Shown here: in pieces, positions 36,540 through 44,695 of the stretch
How positions within the stretch are numbered: the first letter of the stretch is position 1
Layout of the letters: every line of letters begins with the position of its first letter
NCBI RefSeq assembly: GCF_016859125.1
Contig: NZ_CP069338.1
Coordinates: forward strand, 9,365,501-9,429,500
From: Archangium violaceum
GTDB lineage: Bacteria; Myxococcota; Myxococcia; Myxococcales; Myxococcaceae
DNA: 64,000 bases
Direction: 5' to 3'
Made by a program: the position numbers and the translations under genes
Notes under the pieces: model-generated
Databases searched by the model: none
The model's input: only the letters and a program-made list of their open reading frames with translations
Told to the model about the DNA's origin: nothing

Positions 36540-37517
36540 GTGAACCTCGAGACGTATGGGCAAGAGTCCCCGCCTGCCTCGCTGTCGGACGTGATGGATG
36601 CCCGGCGGGACGACATCGTCCGCCATTGGGTGGACCGGCTGCGCGAGGGTCTGGCTCCGGAGCCCCGGGCCCGAAGCGTGCTGGAGGACCACATTGGTGA
36701 CTACCTCCGGTCCTTCGCCTGGAGCCAGACCCGAAACACGTGCGCCACGACGGACCTGGAGGTGGCCCGGGGCGTAGCCGATAGAGCGGCGCTGGCGCTG
36801 GACAACGCGCGGCTGTACCAGGAGGCGCAGGAAGCCATCCGGGTGAGGGAGGACGTGGTGGCCATCGTCAGCCGCGACCTGCGTACCCCCCTCAATGTCA
36901 TCAGCCTGTCGGCCACGAGCCTGCTCAAGCGCGGGGACGTGGACAAGCGCGCCACCACTGCCGTCAATCGCATCCTCGCGGCGGCGGACCGGGCCAGCCG
37001 GATGATTCGAGACCTGCTGGACTTCAATCAGGCGCGCATGAAGGGCATCCCCGTACAGCGCGAGCCCCTGGACTTCCACGCGCATGTCCTACGGGTGGTG
37101 AAGGAGGTGCGGCTGGCCCATCCCGACAGACACATCGCGTTCCACGCCAGCGGAGAGGGGCAGGGCGAGTGGGATGGGGACCGGTTGGCCCAGGTGGTGA
37201 CCAATCTGGTGGGCAATGCGCTCCAGCACAGTCCGGCGGACTCACCCGTGCGGGTGTTCACCCGGGGCGAGGGCTCGCACGTCCTGCTCGAGGTGCACAA
37301 CGAGTACGTGGGGCACGCCATTCCACCCGAGGTGCTGTCGAACCTCTTCGAGCCCTACCGGCGGGGGCCCGAGGCCGGTGCGAGTCAGGGCAGCCTCGGC
37401 CTGGGGCTCTTCATCACCCGGCAGATCGTGCTCGCCCATGGTGGGAACATCCACGTGCGCTCCACGCCAGAGGAGGGCACCACCTTCACCGTGCGCCTGC
37501 CTCGACATCCGAGCTAG
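36540..37517 (+). CDS. Sensor histidine kinase-like protein lacking the phosphoacceptor histidine
   Basis: About 325 residues from GTG at 36540, which is preceded by a strong GGGGAGGGAG; the ATG at 36501 has none. Residues 15-57 resemble an RsbR-type N-terminal helical domain, 72-98 the last helix of a GAF domain (VARGVADRAALALDNARLY), then HisKA and HATPase. The H-box reads IVSRDLRTPLN: Arg112 (CGC at 36873) stands where His (CAC) is expected. The N-box NLVGNALQHSP and G2 SLGLGLFITRQIV are present. The middle of the GAF domain is missing. It may be a decaying kinase or a pseudokinase. Confidence 0.75.
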   Translation: MNLETYGQESPPASLSDVMDARRDDIVRHWVDRLREGLAPEPRARSVLEDHIGDYLRSFAWSQTRNTCATTDLEVARGVADRAALALDNARLYQEAQEAIRVREDVVAIVSRDLRTPLNVISLSATSLLKRGDVDKRATTAVNRILAAADRASRMIRDLLDFNQARMKGIPVQREPLDFHAHVLRVVKEVRLAHPDRHIAFHASGEGQGEWDGDRLAQVVTNLVGNALQHSPADSPVRVFTRGEGSHVLLEVHNEYVGHAIPPEVLSNLFEPYRRGPEAGASQGSLGLGLFITRQIVLAHGGNIHVRSTPEEGTTFTVRLPRHPS

Positions 37518-37654
37518 CGGTAACCCGTCATCAGATGACGGCGGATGGGGACTCGCTCCTCGTCCAGGCCCCATATGTCCTCTGAGGTGCTCACGGGCGG
37601 CGGTGCCTCGCCCAGGACGCGTACCGCGGCCCGTGAGCCCCATCAGGTGACGTC

Positions 37655-39139
37655 CTACTGCAGCGAGCCGTTGATGGCCCGAAGCAGGGACTGCTCGCTC
37701 GACGTGCTCAAGTCTCCGGCCAGCTCCCAGATCATGATGCCTCCGTGCTGCTTCGCCAGGGCCGTCTTCGCGCGCATCGTCGCGAGCCCGTTATACGAAT
37801 ACTGGGCCCCGTCGACGTTGAGCCAATCCGAGCTCCAGGCGTTCGGGTATTTCGCCAGGACGTCCTTGTAGAGCACGTAGGCGCTGCTCTTTCCTCCACC
37901 ACAGTTGCCCCAGCAGTACCCGTAGAAGGGCACTCCGAGCACGATCTTGTCCGGCGACACGCCCTTGTTCTTGTAGAAGGCGAGCGCGGTCTCCGCCTGC
38001 GCAAGACTCGAGTGCTCGCCCGGGCCCGTCCACGTGCCCGCGTTGTCGTAGGACATGATGGTGATGAAATCGAAGGAACGCAGCGTCGTGTCCGACATGC
38101 CGTACTGCATCCACTGAGAGACGGCGGCCGTCACGGGAAGGCCGCGCGGACGTGCCTTCGCGATCAACTTCGCGATGAACGTGTCGTACGCGGCACCCAT
38201 GCGATCCGGCGCCTCCACGTCCACGTCGATGCCATCCATGTTGTTCGAGACCACGAAGTCGATGATGTGGTCCACGAAGGCATCGACCTTGTCGGGCTGG
38301 TAGAAGGGCGTGATCCGACCGTCGCCTCCGCCACCGCAGAGCGAGGGGAACACCTTCACGCCCCGGGCGTGCGCGGCGTTCACGAAGGTCGCGAGGTCGC
38401 TGCTCGGCGCCAGCTCAAGGTGCCCGTTCGCGTCGCCCAGGGCGAAGGCGAGGTTCACATGCGTGAGCTTGTCGAAGTCCACCCGGCCGACCCAGCTCGC
38501 GTAGGAGCCGTACCAGTTCGGCAGATAGCCCACGACGCGCTTCGCCGTCTGCGGCGGAGGCTGGCTCGAGGGCAGGCCGGAGATCGTCAATTGCTCCCAG
38601 GGGCCGAGCGCGGCGCCATACGCGAACACCGTGCCGCCGCCGCCGTTCTCCGCTGATACCCAATGGCCCGTGGTCACCGTCTGCAGACCGACGACGTCGC
38701 TATTGGCGATCACGCCGCTCCCGTTCTGCTTGACGATGCGGAACGTCTCCCAGCCGAGGCGATTCGAGCTGGCGGCGTTCAGCGAGGAGCCGCCACCGTT
38801 CGCGGCCTGGAAATACTGCCCGGTGCCCGCGATGATGAAGACCGAGTCCCCACTCTCGAGGGAGCCGCCGTTGATGTCATCGAGGGTGAACTTCTCCCAC
38901 GCTTGCGCGCTGGTCGCCGTCGCGATGACCGCGCCACCGCCATTGTTCTGCGCGCCCACGTACCGGTTGCCGAGCACCGTCTTGAAGCTCACGCCGGAGA
39001 AGGTCAACGAAGCCGAGGAGGTCCCCGTGGCGTCGTCTTGCCTGTCAGGCGAATCGGCCGCCGGGGTGCACCCGCTCGCGAGGAACAGAATCGCGCACGC
39101 GGTGCGAAGGAGGAGCCCTGAACGTTTGTGCTGGAGCAT
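37655..39139 (-). CDS. Secreted GH18 chitinase lipoprotein with fascin-like/beta-trefoil N-terminus
   Basis: 494 residues from the ATG at 39137-39139. A lipobox-type signal (AILFLASGC) is followed by about 150 residues of fascin-like beta-trefoil repeats (SFKTVLGNRYVGAQNNGGG, GQYFQAANGGG, GHWVSAENGGGG). The rest is a GH18 barrel with VVGYLPNWYG, the catalytic DGIDVDVE (final Glu is the acid) and IMIWELAGD. It hydrolyses chitin by substrate-assisted catalysis. With the TOS1-like enzyme it suggests attack on fungal walls. The trefoil part may bind polysaccharide. Confidence 0.9.
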   Translation of the reverse strand: MLQHKRSGLLLRTACAILFLASGCTPAADSPDRQDDATGTSSASLTFSGVSFKTVLGNRYVGAQNNGGGAVIATATSAQAWEKFTLDDINGGSLESGDSVFIIAGTGQYFQAANGGGSSLNAASSNRLGWETFRIVKQNGSGVIANSDVVGLQTVTTGHWVSAENGGGGTVFAYGAALGPWEQLTISGLPSSQPPPQTAKRVVGYLPNWYGSYASWVGRVDFDKLTHVNLAFALGDANGHLELAPSSDLATFVNAAHARGVKVFPSLCGGGGDGRITPFYQPDKVDAFVDHIIDFVVSNNMDGIDVDVEAPDRMGAAYDTFIAKLIAKARPRGLPVTAAVSQWMQYGMSDTTLRSFDFITIMSYDNAGTWTGPGEHSSLAQAETALAFYKNKGVSPDKIVLGVPFYGYCWGNCGGGKSSAYVLYKDVLAKYPNAWSSDWLNVDGAQYSYNGLATMRAKTALAKQHGGIMIWELAGDLSTSSEQSLLRAINGSLQ

Positions 39140-39253
39140 GGAGCTGGTTTCGAGCGGACGAAGGGGGAGGGGGGTCATTTGGACAATAGGGACTCCCGCC
39201 GTGATTTTCGGGTCACGAGAATCGACAGGGGCGCATTTTGGCCGGGCGGGTGA

Positions 39254-39778
39254 CTACTCCTTCTTGGCGATGACGCCGCAAGCCACGCGGCTCCCCGAGT
39301 TGCCCGCGGGATCCGTGACGAGATCGTCCTCACCCGAGTGGATGACGAGGGCCTTGCCCACGACGTCATTGGCGGAGCCATCGCCGATCTTCCACTCCGT
39401 CTTGGAGAGCTTCAGTGTGCCCTTGCCGTCCTGGCCGATCTCGATGTTTCCGAGATCACCCAGGTGGTGCTCGGCATCGGGCGGTCCATGGGGATGGGAC
39501 GTGGGGTTCCAGTGGCCGCCCGCGCTGCTGGCGTCGGGAGCGCTGCAATCCCCAATCTGGTGGATGTGGGCGCCGTGCTTGCCTGGGGTGGCGCCGGAGA
39601 CCTCCAGCGTCAACGTCACCTGGTCACCGTCCTCACGGAAGGTCGCGGTGCCGGTGGTGGTGCTGCCGCTGCGGCTCTCCAGGGAGGTGGTGGCCTCAGC
39701 CCCACCGCCGCATGCGGCGAGAGCGAGCGCCACCGAGAGGACGGTTTCACGAACGCCGACGTCGACCCACTTCTTCAT
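39254..39778 (-). CDS. sodC: Cu-Zn superoxide dismutase, lipoprotein type
   Basis: A 174-residue protein. The N-terminal signal ends in a lipobox (LALAAC). The mature part shows the SodC metal ligands: HGAHIHQIGDC, GGHWNP, HPHGPPDAEHHLGDLGN and VIHSGEDD, plus GSRVACG with the second disulphide cysteine. It dismutes superoxide in the cell envelope. All ligands appear present. Its upstream region (39779-39849) holds a CCGCTG/CAGCGG hairpin and then the group II intron begins. Confidence 0.93.
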   Translation of the reverse strand: MKKWVDVGVRETVLSVALALAACGGGAEATTSLESRSGSTTTGTATFREDGDQVTLTLEVSGATPGKHGAHIHQIGDCSAPDASSAGGHWNPTSHPHGPPDAEHHLGDLGNIEIGQDGKGTLKLSKTEWKIGDGSANDVVGKALVIHSGEDDLVTDPAGNSGSRVACGVIAKKE

Positions 39779-39991
39779 GATGGCTCCTGTACTGGCTCCG
39801 CTGAATCAGCGGGGCCGGAAAAGCCACGCGCGTGACGCGGAGTCCCTCCGTGCGAAGGCGTGGCGGTTGGCGGAATGCGCCATACAGCCAACCAGCCTCA
39901 CGCCAAACCATTACTTCCGATGGCGGGATCGGTTGTGTTCCCATGTCAACCCAAGGGAACAAGTACGCCACCTCGGGTGAGCTAGACATTG

Positions 39992-39995
39992 GGCT
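39992..39995 (+). repeat. Target-site duplication, left copy (IS3-family insertion)
   Basis: GGCT immediately outside the left terminal repeat. The same four bases follow the right terminal repeat at 41247-41250. A 3-5 base duplication is normal for IS3-family elements. Confidence 0.7.
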
Positions 39996-40020
39996 TGCCC
40001 CGGTTACGTGGACAGTAGGG

Positions 40021-40896
40021 TTAAGATGCCAACTTCTGCGGTAAGGGCGCAAGCTCAAAATCCACTGGACTGACGTAGCCCAGCGAGGAGTGCCGCCGCT
40101 GGCGGTTGTAGAAGACCTCGATGTATTCGAAGAGGGCCAGCCGGGCCTGCTCGTGCGTGGCGAAGGCGGTGGTGTAGACGAGCTCCTGCTTCAAGCTGCT
40201 GAAGAAGCTCTCCACCACGGCGTTGTCCCAGCAGTTGCCCTTGCGCGACATGCTGCATTGGATGCCCCGAGCAGCCAGTGCCTGCTGGTAGTCGGTGCTG
40301 GCGTACTGGCTGCCCCGGTCCGAGTGGTGCAACAACCCCTGCGGTGGCTGGCGTCCCTCGAGGGCCATGTCCAGGGCGTTGAGCACCAGGTGCCGGTCGA
40401 TGTTCTCGCTCATGGACCAGCCCACCACCTTGCGAGAGAAGAGGTCCATGACGACGGCCAGGTAGAGCCAGCCCTGCCCCGTCCCCACGTAGGTAATGTC
40501 CGTGGCCCAGGTGCTATTGGGCTGGCCGGGGGAGAAGTTGCGCTCGAGGATGTTGGGGGCAACGGGCTGGTTGTGGCGGGAGTCCGTCGTGCGCACGAAG
40601 CGCCGTCTCTTGCGAGCAGCGATGTCGTGCTCGTTCATGAGCCGGGCCACACGCTTTCGACTCACGCGCTGCCCCCGGGCACGCAGCTCCGCGTGGACGC
40701 GAGGACTGCCGTACGTGCCGCGGCTGTCGCGATGTATCCGCGTCACCTCCTCGGCCAGGGCCCGGTCCGCCTTGTCCCGCGCGGACTCCGGGCGCTCCTT
40801 CCAGGCGTAGTAGCCCGAGCGCGACACACCCAGCTGCTCGCACATGAAGTCCACAGGGAAGTGGGCCTTCTCCGCGTCGATGAACTCGAACTTCAC
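40021..40896 (-). CDS. IS3-family transposase OrfB (DDE integrase)
   Basis: 291 residues with the rve core: first Asp in WATDITYVGTGQGWLYLAVV, second in HSDRGSQYAS, Glu in NAVVESFFSSLKQE. An N-terminal HTH-like region (GVSRSGYYAWKERP) precedes it. It can begin at GTG 40896, overlapping the OrfA stop (GTGA), but the -1 frame is open back to the A7 run at 40929-40935, so the active product is probably an OrfAB fusion made by ribosomal frameshifting. It catalyses cut-and-circularise transposition of this element. Confidence 0.92.
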   Translation of the reverse strand: MKFEFIDAEKAHFPVDFMCEQLGVSRSGYYAWKERPESARDKADRALAEEVTRIHRDSRGTYGSPRVHAELRARGQRVSRKRVARLMNEHDIAARKRRRFVRTTDSRHNQPVAPNILERNFSPGQPNSTWATDITYVGTGQGWLYLAVVMDLFSRKVVGWSMSENIDRHLVLNALDMALEGRQPPQGLLHHSDRGSQYASTDYQQALAARGIQCSMSRKGNCWDNAVVESFFSSLKQELVYTTAFATHEQARLALFEYIEVFYNRQRRHSSLGYVSPVDFELAPLPQKLAS

Positions 40897-41192
40897 CTCG
40901 AGGTCTCCTTCGCGAAGAAGGCCGCCGCTTTTTTTAGGAAGTCGCGCTCCATCTCCAGATGACGCACCTCCTTGCGCAGCCGCACCAACTCCTCCCGCTC
41001 GGCCGTGGAGAGTGCACCTGCCGACTCCTTGCCATCGCCTCCGTCGGCCTCGCGCACCCAGTTGCGCAGGGCTGACTCGGTCAGGTCCAAGTCCTTGGCC
41101 ACCTGGGGCAGGCTCTTGCTGCCCTCGCGCACCAGTCGGACCGCCTCGGCCCTGAACTCCGGGGTGAAACTCCGCCTCTTCCTTCGCTCCAT
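40893..41192 (-). CDS. IS3-family transposase OrfA
   Basis: A 99-residue HTH protein (MERRKRRSFTPEFRAEAVRL, then LTESALRNWVREAD) with a C-terminal leucine-rich coiled segment (LVRLRKEVRHLEMERDFLKK). The ATG at 41190-41192 has a perfect AGGAGGT about 8 bases upstream; the GTG at 41234 lies inside the terminal repeat and is rejected. The slippery CTAAAAAAAG near its end can direct -1 frameshifting into OrfB. Confidence 0.9.
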   Translation of the reverse strand: MERRKRRSFTPEFRAEAVRLVREGSKSLPQVAKDLDLTESALRNWVREADGGDGKESAGALSTAEREELVRLRKEVRHLEMERDFLKKAAAFFAKETSR

Positions 41193-41246
41193 GAACACTA
41201 CCTCCTGTGTAGCCGACTTATGAGGTGTGTCCACAAAACCGGGGCA

Positions 41247-41250
41247 GGCT
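41247..41250 (+). repeat. Target-site duplication, right copy (IS3-family insertion)
   Basis: GGCT directly after the right terminal repeat, identical to 39992-39995. Removing the IS and one GGCT rejoins the two halves of the group II intron 5' region. Confidence 0.7.
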
Positions 41251-41326
41251 CAGGGGCTCGTAGTACCTGGGAAGCGGGTAACGACCGTGGAGGGAAGGGG
41301 CCCTGGTTCAGAGTGCTGCTCGAGGA

Positions 41327-42643
41327 ATGGACGAGCGGGAGATTGGCGTGAGCCTGAAAACCCCTACGAAGCTTGAAGAGTTCCAAGAGAAGCTCTACGT
41401 GAAGGCCAAAGCGGAGCCGACGTTCCGGTTCTACCAACTGTACGACAAGCTCTATCGCTGGGATGTCCTGGTGGAGGCGCTGAAGCGAGCCAAGGCGAAC
41501 CGAGGCGCAGCCGGAGTCGATGGGCAGACCTTCGAGCAGGTGGCGGAGTACGGAGAGGAACGGTGGCTCAAAGAGCTGCAACGCGAGTTGCAGGAGAAGC
41601 GGTATCGGCCTCAGCCAGTGCGCAGGGTGCTGATTCCAAAGCCAGGAGGAGGAGAGAGGCCGCTGGGGATTCCGACCATCAAGGATAGAGTCACTCAGAC
41701 GGCAGCCAAACTCATCCTGGAGCCTATCTTCGAAGCTGACCTGGATGATGCGGCGTACGGGTATCGCCCCGAGCGCAGCGGCGTGCAGGCGGTGCGGAAG
41801 GTCCATCAGGAGCTGGGCAGAGGGAGGACCGAGGTCGTCGATGCGGATCTCTCGAAGTACTTCGACACGATTCCCCACGCCGAGTTGATGAAGTGCGTGG
41901 CGAGGAGGGTGTCGGATAAGGCGGTGCTGCATCTGGTGAAGATGTGGCTGAAAGTGCCAGTCGAAGAGAGAGACGAGCTGGGGCGGCCGAGGTACAGCGG
42001 AGGCAAGAGGTCCAAGCAGGGGACGCCGCAGGGAGGTGTGATTTCGCCGCTGCTGGCGAACATCTACATCAACCGGCTGCTGAAGGCCTTTGCGAGGAGC
42101 GACCTGATGAAGCGGAGCGGAGCGGTGCTTGTCAACTACGCGGATGACTTCGTCGTGCTGAGTAGCAGAGGCGCGGCGCAGGCCCTGGCGCAGGTAAGGG
42201 GATGGTTGGAGGGGATGAAGCTGAAGTTGAATGAGGAGAAGACGAGCATTCGCGACGCGCGGAAGGAACACTTCCGGTTCCTGGGGTACGAGTTTGGTCC
42301 GATGGTGCATAAGAAGACCGGCAACCGGTACCTGGGGGCCCGGCCCTCGAAGAAGGCAATGAGCGCAGCCCGGAAGCGGCTCAGCCAGCTTCTCTGGCGC
42401 GGCAGAACCGAGCGCTGGGAGGAGATACGGGATGAGCTCAACCGGTTCCTCCACGGGTGGGCGGGCTACTTCGCCTATGGTACGCCCCGCCCCAGCTTTC
42501 GCGTGATGGACATCCACGTCGCGCAGAGGGTGAGGAATCTCCTGAGGAGGCGCCACAAGTTGCCGTCGTCAACGGCTCGTTTCACGTACGCCGAGGTGCA
42601 CCGCGATCTCGGAGTGCTGGAACTGCAAAGCCTCTTACGCTGA
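41327..42643 (+). CDS. ltrA: Group II intron reverse transcriptase/maturase
   Basis: A 438-residue intron-encoded protein. RT blocks are visible: NRGAAGVDGQTFEQV, VLIPKPGGGERPLGIPTIKD, DADLSKYFDTIPH, GTPQGGVISPLLANIYINRL, and the catalytic YADD in LVNYADDFVVL. The maturase X domain follows (RWEEIRDELNRFLHGWAGYF). There is no C-terminal HNH endonuclease, so retrohoming would depend on nicked or replicating DNA. It normally promotes splicing and mobility of its own intron. The host intron is split by an IS, so splicing is likely lost, although the protein itself is intact. Confidence 0.92.
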   Translation: MDEREIGVSLKTPTKLEEFQEKLYVKAKAEPTFRFYQLYDKLYRWDVLVEALKRAKANRGAAGVDGQTFEQVAEYGEERWLKELQRELQEKRYRPQPVRRVLIPKPGGGERPLGIPTIKDRVTQTAAKLILEPIFEADLDDAAYGYRPERSGVQAVRKVHQELGRGRTEVVDADLSKYFDTIPHAELMKCVARRVSDKAVLHLVKMWLKVPVEERDELGRPRYSGGKRSKQGTPQGGVISPLLANIYINRLLKAFARSDLMKRSGAVLVNYADDFVVLSSRGAAQALAQVRGWLEGMKLKLNEEKTSIRDARKEHFRFLGYEFGPMVHKKTGNRYLGARPSKKAMSAARKRLSQLLWRGRTERWEEIRDELNRFLHGWAGYFAYGTPRPSFRVMDIHVAQRVRNLLRRRHKLPSSTARFTYAEVHRDLGVLELQSLLR

Positions 42644-43282
42644 ATGCCCCACGTGAAATCTGTCCGAGAGCCGGATGCGGGAAAATCGCACGTCCGGTTC
42701 GATGAGAGGCGAGGAGGAAACGGGCTGCGGGTGAGACTCGGCGAGAGGGCGAGCGGAAGCGGACCCTCGCAGTTGGCGCCGACGAACCCGAGCAGCACCG
42801 CGCCTCCCGCCCCCCTCTACTCCCCTTGGGCCCCTCACCGGGCGGGAGCGGCGAGCATTCCGTGCCTCATTCTGGCTTCTGGCGCCCATGCCATAGCCTA
42901 CTAATGCCGTGCCCTGGTGGCCTCCACCGGCCCGAGGTGCCCGCTGTGGCTGCGGGGCCACCCTGGTGGCCTCCATCGGGTCCTCTTGCGGAAGACGCTT
43001 TGTGACTTCCAGGACGGTGAGCCGTCTATGTTCGGCATCTACGCCGTAGAGCACGGCGAAGCCCTCAACCACGGAGGCCCTAGCGTCCATGCTCGGCGCT
43101 TCCTGCTGTGACGTCGGCCAGAGTGGCGGCTGCGCGGCGGTTAGTTCGTTGGCGAGGGTGTCCAGCTTCGCGCGGATACGCCCAGAGTCGTCAGTCGGAA
43201 GCGTTGCTAGCTGCCTCCAGGCTGCCGGGCTGATCTCCACCGTGTACGCCGTGCCGGGGTGTTTATCTCGGGTGCTCCCCAT
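42635..43282 (-). CDS. RelE/ParE-like toxin ORF with aberrant C-terminus
   Basis: The first about 100 residues look like a RelE/ParE-fold toxin: TAYTVEISPAAWRQLATLP, GRIRAKLDTLANEL, FAVLYGVDAEHRRLTVLEVT. Beyond about residue 105 the frame continues into Arg/Gly/Pro-rich sequence that runs antisense into the group II intron domain V, so the natural C-terminus is probably lost or shifted and the true end lies near 42900-42960. No antitoxin gene is recognisable on either side. If real it is an orphan or broken toxin next to the intron. Confidence 0.4.
   Translation of the reverse strand: MGSTRDKHPGTAYTVEISPAAWRQLATLPTDDSGRIRAKLDTLANELTAAQPPLWPTSQQEAPSMDARASVVEGFAVLYGVDAEHRRLTVLEVTKRLPQEDPMEATRVAPQPQRAPRAGGGHQGTALVGYGMGARSQNEARNARRSRPVRGPRGVEGGGRRGAARVRRRQLRGSASARPLAESHPQPVSSSPLIEPDVRFSRIRLSDRFHVGHSA
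42668..42700 (+). ncRNA. Group II intron domain V
   Basis: The stem GAGCCGGATGCGGG with a short AAAA loop and returning TCGCACGTCCGGTTC is the near-invariant catalytic hairpin of bacterial group II introns. It lies 24 bases after the maturase stop. Pairing of GAGCCGGA with TCCGGTTC is complete apart from the usual G-U. Confidence 0.88.
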
Positions 43283-43749
43283 TCAGGGCAGGCATATAGG
43301 CACGGTTCAACCTAGAAGCTTTGCACGGAAACCGTCCCTCGCTCCCAGAGAGCAGGGGAGCAAGCTGGGAGGGTTCACTGCCGAACCTTCCCGGCGGGAG
43401 GCTGTAGAGAATACAGCGCCCGATCATCCTCCGGGGCTTGCGTCACGCCCGAGCGTCTGCTGCCCATCCGAGGAGTTCGCGCGCGCTGGGTCCCGCGTCG
43501 CTGCCCCCCAGACCCGAGCATCGGTTGCCGCTGGAGTGTGCCCCACCCGACAGGCAAAGGGGGCGGTGCGTGGTGTGCGGCGCTCCTTCGGTACACTCGG
43601 CGTGAAACCGAGTCTGCGGGCGAAATCCGCAAGCCGGGAAGGGCACGGGCAATCTTCAAAACTCTTCACCCCATGTGGGAGGCACAAGCTCAGACCGCCG
43701 GACCGGAGCAGCCACGCGAGACCGTAGGGACGAATCAGGAGGACACCAG
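43283..43749. other. Intergenic stretch without a recognisable gene
   Basis: No frame on either strand gives a convincing protein. The region contains local hairpins (for example CCCTCGCTCCCAG with CTGGGAGGG near 43340-43380, and CTCGG/CCGAG near 43590-43610) and a GGAGG ribosome site just before 43750. GC falls towards its end. Confidence 0.5.
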
Positions 43750-44235
43750 ATGAAGTTGATTGTCTTGATAACGGCCGTCGCCATGGCGTGTGTTGGATGT
43801 GCTCACGCGCAGCGCCCGGAATCCAGAATCTACGTTGTCGCCAAAAGCGCGGAGAGGTTGGGCGCCGCGCTCGCTACTGGCGGCTCTGGTGGCCATGATT
43901 GCCAACAAGAGCACGTGGAGTGCATGCAACGTTGCTGGGACAACCGCTATCCGTGGCCGCACAGCGAGGAGCAAAGCGGTTGGTATCACGAAAGGTGCAT
44001 AAAGACCTGTCGAGAGCAGTTCGCGGAATGCGACAAGGAACAGGAAAAAGCACTGAGAGAAAAGGAAAAGAAGTTGAATTTCTCCAGCATGGATCGCGCG
44101 ATTGAATGGATCAATGGACATAAGGGCGAAATGACTGTCGGTGCGATTGTCGTTGTCGCGGGAGTCACCTTCGCCCTGGCGGTAAACCCCCTGGGCTGGC
44201 TGGTTTTGGTTCCTGTTGCCGCTGCTGCCTCCTGA
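43750..44235 (+). CDS. Lipoprotein with cysteine-rich middle and C-terminal transmembrane hairpin
   Basis: A 161-residue protein. Lipobox VGC after MKLIVLITAVAMACVG; a middle segment with paired cysteines (CQQEHVECMQRCWDNRYPWP, then CIKTCREQFAECD); a charged helix; then a long hydrophobic stretch (GAIVVVAGVTFALAVNPLGW). It is followed 7 bases later by a small cytosolic-looking gene, so they form a pair. The architecture resembles myxobacterial surface lipoproteins that precede toxin or immunity genes, but no toxin domain is recognised. GC is lower than in the flanking core genes. Confidence 0.7.
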   Translation: MKLIVLITAVAMACVGCAHAQRPESRIYVVAKSAERLGAALATGGSGGHDCQQEHVECMQRCWDNRYPWPHSEEQSGWYHERCIKTCREQFAECDKEQEKALREKEKKLNFSSMDRAIEWINGHKGEMTVGAIVVVAGVTFALAVNPLGWLVLVPVAAAAS

Positions 44236-44242
44236 GCTAGAT

Positions 44243-44653
44243 ATGCCGATGAAATACAATCCCAACTTTGACGTTGACTCTATTCTAAACACGCTGCGCA
44301 CCGTAAATGAGAAGTACCCGGAGGGCACACCAGAAGACGAGGCAATCCGGGTCGCCGCCGTGGCGCTGCTTTACGTCCGCGAAAACCAGAAGCTAGGCGA
44401 TTACCGCGAGTTCTTCCGTAAGTTCTACACGCCCGCCGCTGAGTACGTGACCGTTTCCCACACGTTCGCAACGAGAGAAGAAGCGGACGCATGGCTTGCC
44501 AGCGCCACGCCCCGGGACGGCGAGCTTGTCCGAATCGCTGGTCAGGGCTTCCAAGTCATCCCTCAGCGCGGCGGGCAAGGTTTTAGATTCCTCCAGACGC
44601 CATTGCCGGACGAGCTAGCGAAGAAGAAACCCAACGACCCCGGGAAAAAGTAG
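44243..44653 (+). CDS. Small cytoplasmic protein paired with the lipoprotein gene
   Basis: 136 residues from the ATG at 44243 (44249 is an alternative). It is helix-rich and hydrophilic without signal peptide: VDSILNTLRTVNEKYPEGTP, EAIRVAAVALLYVRENQKLG, FATREEADAWLAS, FQVIPQRGGQGFRF. It lies 7 bases after the lipoprotein stop and is probably co-expressed. No family is recognised. An immunity or adaptor role is a guess from the pairing only. Confidence 0.6.
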   Translation: MPMKYNPNFDVDSILNTLRTVNEKYPEGTPEDEAIRVAAVALLYVRENQKLGDYREFFRKFYTPAAEYVTVSHTFATREEADAWLASATPRDGELVRIAGQGFQVIPQRGGQGFRFLQTPLPDELAKKKPNDPGKK

Positions 44654-44695
44654 GGAGCCCTACCCAGACCAAAGCACGGCGCAGCCCTGGCGCCA

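Larger units (their letters stand above)
39996..41246 (-). mobile_element. IS3-family insertion sequence (complete)
   Basis: 1251 bases bounded by 19-base terminal inverted repeats that match at 17 positions: TGCCCCGGTTACGTGGACA at 39996-40014 and the complement of TGTCCACAAAACCGGGGCA at 41228-41246. Flanking GGCT duplications are present. Two overlapping minus-strand ORFs encode the OrfA HTH protein and the OrfB DDE integrase, with an A7 slippery run for frameshifting. All parts look intact, so it may be active. Confidence 0.88.
39850..42828 (+). mobile_element. Group II intron, interrupted by an IS3-family element
   Basis: The 5' end is placed at GTGCG (39850), matching the intron consensus GUGYG. 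Domain I pairings follow at once: GGCGTG (39857) with CACGCC (39899) and GGTTGGC with GCCAACC. The IS element then splits the RNA at 39996-41246, and the intron continues with the maturase ORF, domain V (42668-42700) and a domain VI stem in which GAGAGG (42704 region) can pair with CCTCT, a bulged A and CTC near 42814-42822. Without the IS it would be about 1.7 kb. The 3' boundary is uncertain by tens of bases. Confidence 0.7.

Noticed and set aside
43089-43727. 212-residue plus-strand frame after the intron
   Set aside because: No ribosome site, irregular composition, and no recognisable motif. It overlaps the better supported RelE-like frame.
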